Origin: Lachnospiraceae bacterium
Lineage (GTDB): Bacteria > Bacillota > Clostridia > Lachnospirales > Lachnospiraceae
Direction of reading: 5' to 3'
Assembly (NCBI GenBank): GCA_022791635.1
Contig: JAAVZL010000032.1
Location: forward strand, 1-32,765
Length of the DNA: 32,765 nucleotides
Of the stretch, positions 31,608-32,765 are shown one piece after another. The position numbers were made by a program, and so were the translations under genes. Position 1 is the stretch's first letter, and each line of letters begins with the position of its first letter. A model generated the notes under the pieces. It was not told the DNA's origin and made no database searches. It saw nothing but the letters and a program-made list of their open reading frames with translations.

Positions 31608-32481
31608 ATAGAGGATTTTGTTTTTGGGGAAGCAGGTGCGGACGGATGGGGGAGTGCAGGGGAAGCGGCTGTTTCCTATGAGGAGATGGAGGGCTTTTCA
31701 GAAGCGGACATCTGGAGGAGCCTGGGGTTTGGAGTGTGGAGGGATTGAAAACTCCCTTTGTATGGGTGGCTTTTTATCTGATGTCCTATGATATGGAGAC
31801 GGCCTGTGATGAGGCTGTTTTGGAGAATATGGGTGGAGAAATTCGGGAGGATTACTCTACGGCTTTATAGAGGCTGTCGGTAGGGCGTCCTGTGTTTACC
31901 GGGATTTCCTCGGCTTTTGGAGCTTGTAAGGGTTAAGAATGGGTCTCCTGCCTATACGTTGTATTTTCAGAAAATTGAGGAACGTACAGGGGAAGCCCTT
32001 CCTTTTGAACTTAGGGAGGATTTTGGGGAGGTTCCCTGGACAGGAGGTGTCAAGTTTGGATGGCATAGGGAAGTCTGGGGTTGCTTCTTGGTTCGATGGA
32101 GAGGAGGGACAGAGGGAGACGGTTGTGATTTCCTTTACCTATGAGGAAGAGGAATATCCGCTTTTGATAGAGATAGACGGGCTTTCCTATACATTTACAC
32201 CCTCTCCTTTAGAAGGAAAAGAGCTTGTATGGAATCTGAAGCTTGAGGAGATAAGTTCCAGAGCCATGATTGAAAGCGCTGTTCTTTTTCCCGATGCCTT
32301 GCGGCTTCGGCTTACCGGAATTGATAAAGAGCACTGGGATATTTTGACCGTAATGACAGATGCAGAGGGCGCAGCCCGGTTTGGGCCCACTGGTCACAGC
32401 TATCAGGAGGATGCGGAGGAGATGACCCTTGTGTATGAGTTTGGAGAGGGGTTCCAAAGGAAGGATTGGTCTTTCTGGTAG
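31608..32481 (+). pseudogene. Decayed BlaR1/M56-type sensor peptidase
   Basis: Pieces of an M56 protein appear in several frames: EGLKTPFVW, then YDMETACDEAVLENMGGEIR and EDYSTAL with an in-frame TAG (31868-31870), then RPVFTGISSAFGACKG. The zinc-binding HExxH region expected between the first two pieces is absent. From about 32120 a frame to 32481 gives VVISFTYEEEEYPLLIEIDG and WNLKLEEISSRAMIESAVLF, a beta-rich exterior domain similar in style to DUF4179/DUF5643 sensors. Deletions, frameshifts and a stop make this a pseudogene. The remaining 32482-32604 is empty, AT-rich and leads to the rpsU promoter. Confidence 0.75.
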
Positions 32482-32604
32482 GAATCCATGAGCCGGGAAA
32501 GAGGAAAACCGTCTTTTACGAGCATTCTCTGCCGGACTTTTAGGCAGAATCACGGGATTATGACAAAATATGGTTATATTTTTCCAAGAAAACGAGAAAA
32601 GGTG

Positions 32605-32633
32605 TTGACAGAATCTTCACAAACACCTATAAT
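32605..32633 (+). promoter_or_regulatory. Consensus promoter of rpsU
   Basis: TTGACA (32605-32610), 17-base spacer and TATAAT (32628-32633) form a perfect vegetative promoter about 80 bases before the rpsU ATG. Confidence 0.9.
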
Positions 32634-32713
32634 CTTATTTGTGCAGTAAGAAGAACCCAGACAGTTGTGTCTCATGCACAATATACAACTGGAGGGAGGT
32701 TAGGTGTGATACT

Positions 32714-32765
32714 ATGTCGAATGTAATCGTAAAAGAGAATGAGACTTTAGATAGCGCTTTACGCC
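32714..32765 (+). CDS. rpsU: 30S ribosomal protein S21, N-terminal part (cut by window edge)
   Basis: The 17 visible residues, MSNVIVKENETLDSALR, are the characteristic beginning of bacterial S21, a small basic protein of the 30S subunit (usually about 58 residues) that binds 16S rRNA near the anti-SD end. The ATG is preceded by GGAGGGAGG at a slightly long spacing, with a GTG six bases upstream out of frame. The gene continues beyond the window. A strong consensus promoter precedes it. Confidence 0.93.
   Translation, partial: MSNVIVKENETLDSALR

Overview
The window looks like chromosomal DNA from an anaerobic Clostridia bacterium of the Lachnospiraceae type. The main evidence is an alaS to rpsU stretch with near-consensus housekeeping promoters, AGGAGG-type ribosome sites, and a VTC-domain / DUF4956 / CotH-kinase gene set, CwlD-like amidase, DUF4179 anti-sigma and BlaI/M56 remnants typical of that group. 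I see no rRNA, tRNA, CRISPR array, prophage or intact insertion sequence.

Positions 1-3250 hold a decaying nucleoside-salvage module: a headless ABC ATPase remnant, a chimeric permease (BMP-type nucleoside permease joined in frame to a YczE-like membrane domain), an intact deoD and a collapsed deoB. Positions 3300-5603 carry two-component system 1 (TCS1) and a small helical protein.

Positions 5692-16271 are almost entirely minus strand. Reading leftward from 16271: response regulator and kinase of two-component system 2 (TCS2), about 1 kb of plus-strand gene debris (nucleotidyltransferase, HTH-Fic and an unknown tail), then a five-gene envelope operon and a cell-wall amidase. The operon encodes a lipoprotein, a propeller-like lipoprotein, an ABC ATPase, an ABC-2 permease and a permease-lipoprotein fusion. 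The TCS2 gene and the envelope operon share a 20-bp operator/promoter block (19/20 identical), so TCS2 very probably controls that operon.

Positions 16442-19892 (plus strand) hold a polyphosphate-polymerase-like VTC gene (frameshifted in a G tract), a DUF4956 membrane protein and a CotH kinase, behind four 11-bp-phased operator half-sites and a coupled 19-codon upstream ORF. The same half-site pattern lies before the TCS1 regulator gene, which suggests TCS1 controls this operon from 13 kb away. Next come an ECF sigma/anti-sigma pair (20015-21725) and a MATE exporter (21957-23288), both minus strand.

From about 23.7 kb to the end the DNA changes character: plus-strand codons end mostly in G or T. 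This part holds hflK-hflC, a second and larger CotH kinase (minus), alaS, a wrecked BlaI/BlaR1 regulator pair with its operator, and the start of rpsU.

Two families of long palindromic intergenic elements are the most novel signals. Family A (about 120 bp; 8557-8674 and 17361-17483, plus a solo end at 12021-12040) and family B (about 220-250 bp; 25524-25774 and 30923-31141, with a stem-only relative at 19891-19952) differ between copies mainly by paired, compensating changes. Selection or a replication mechanism therefore appears to preserve the fold rather than the sequence.
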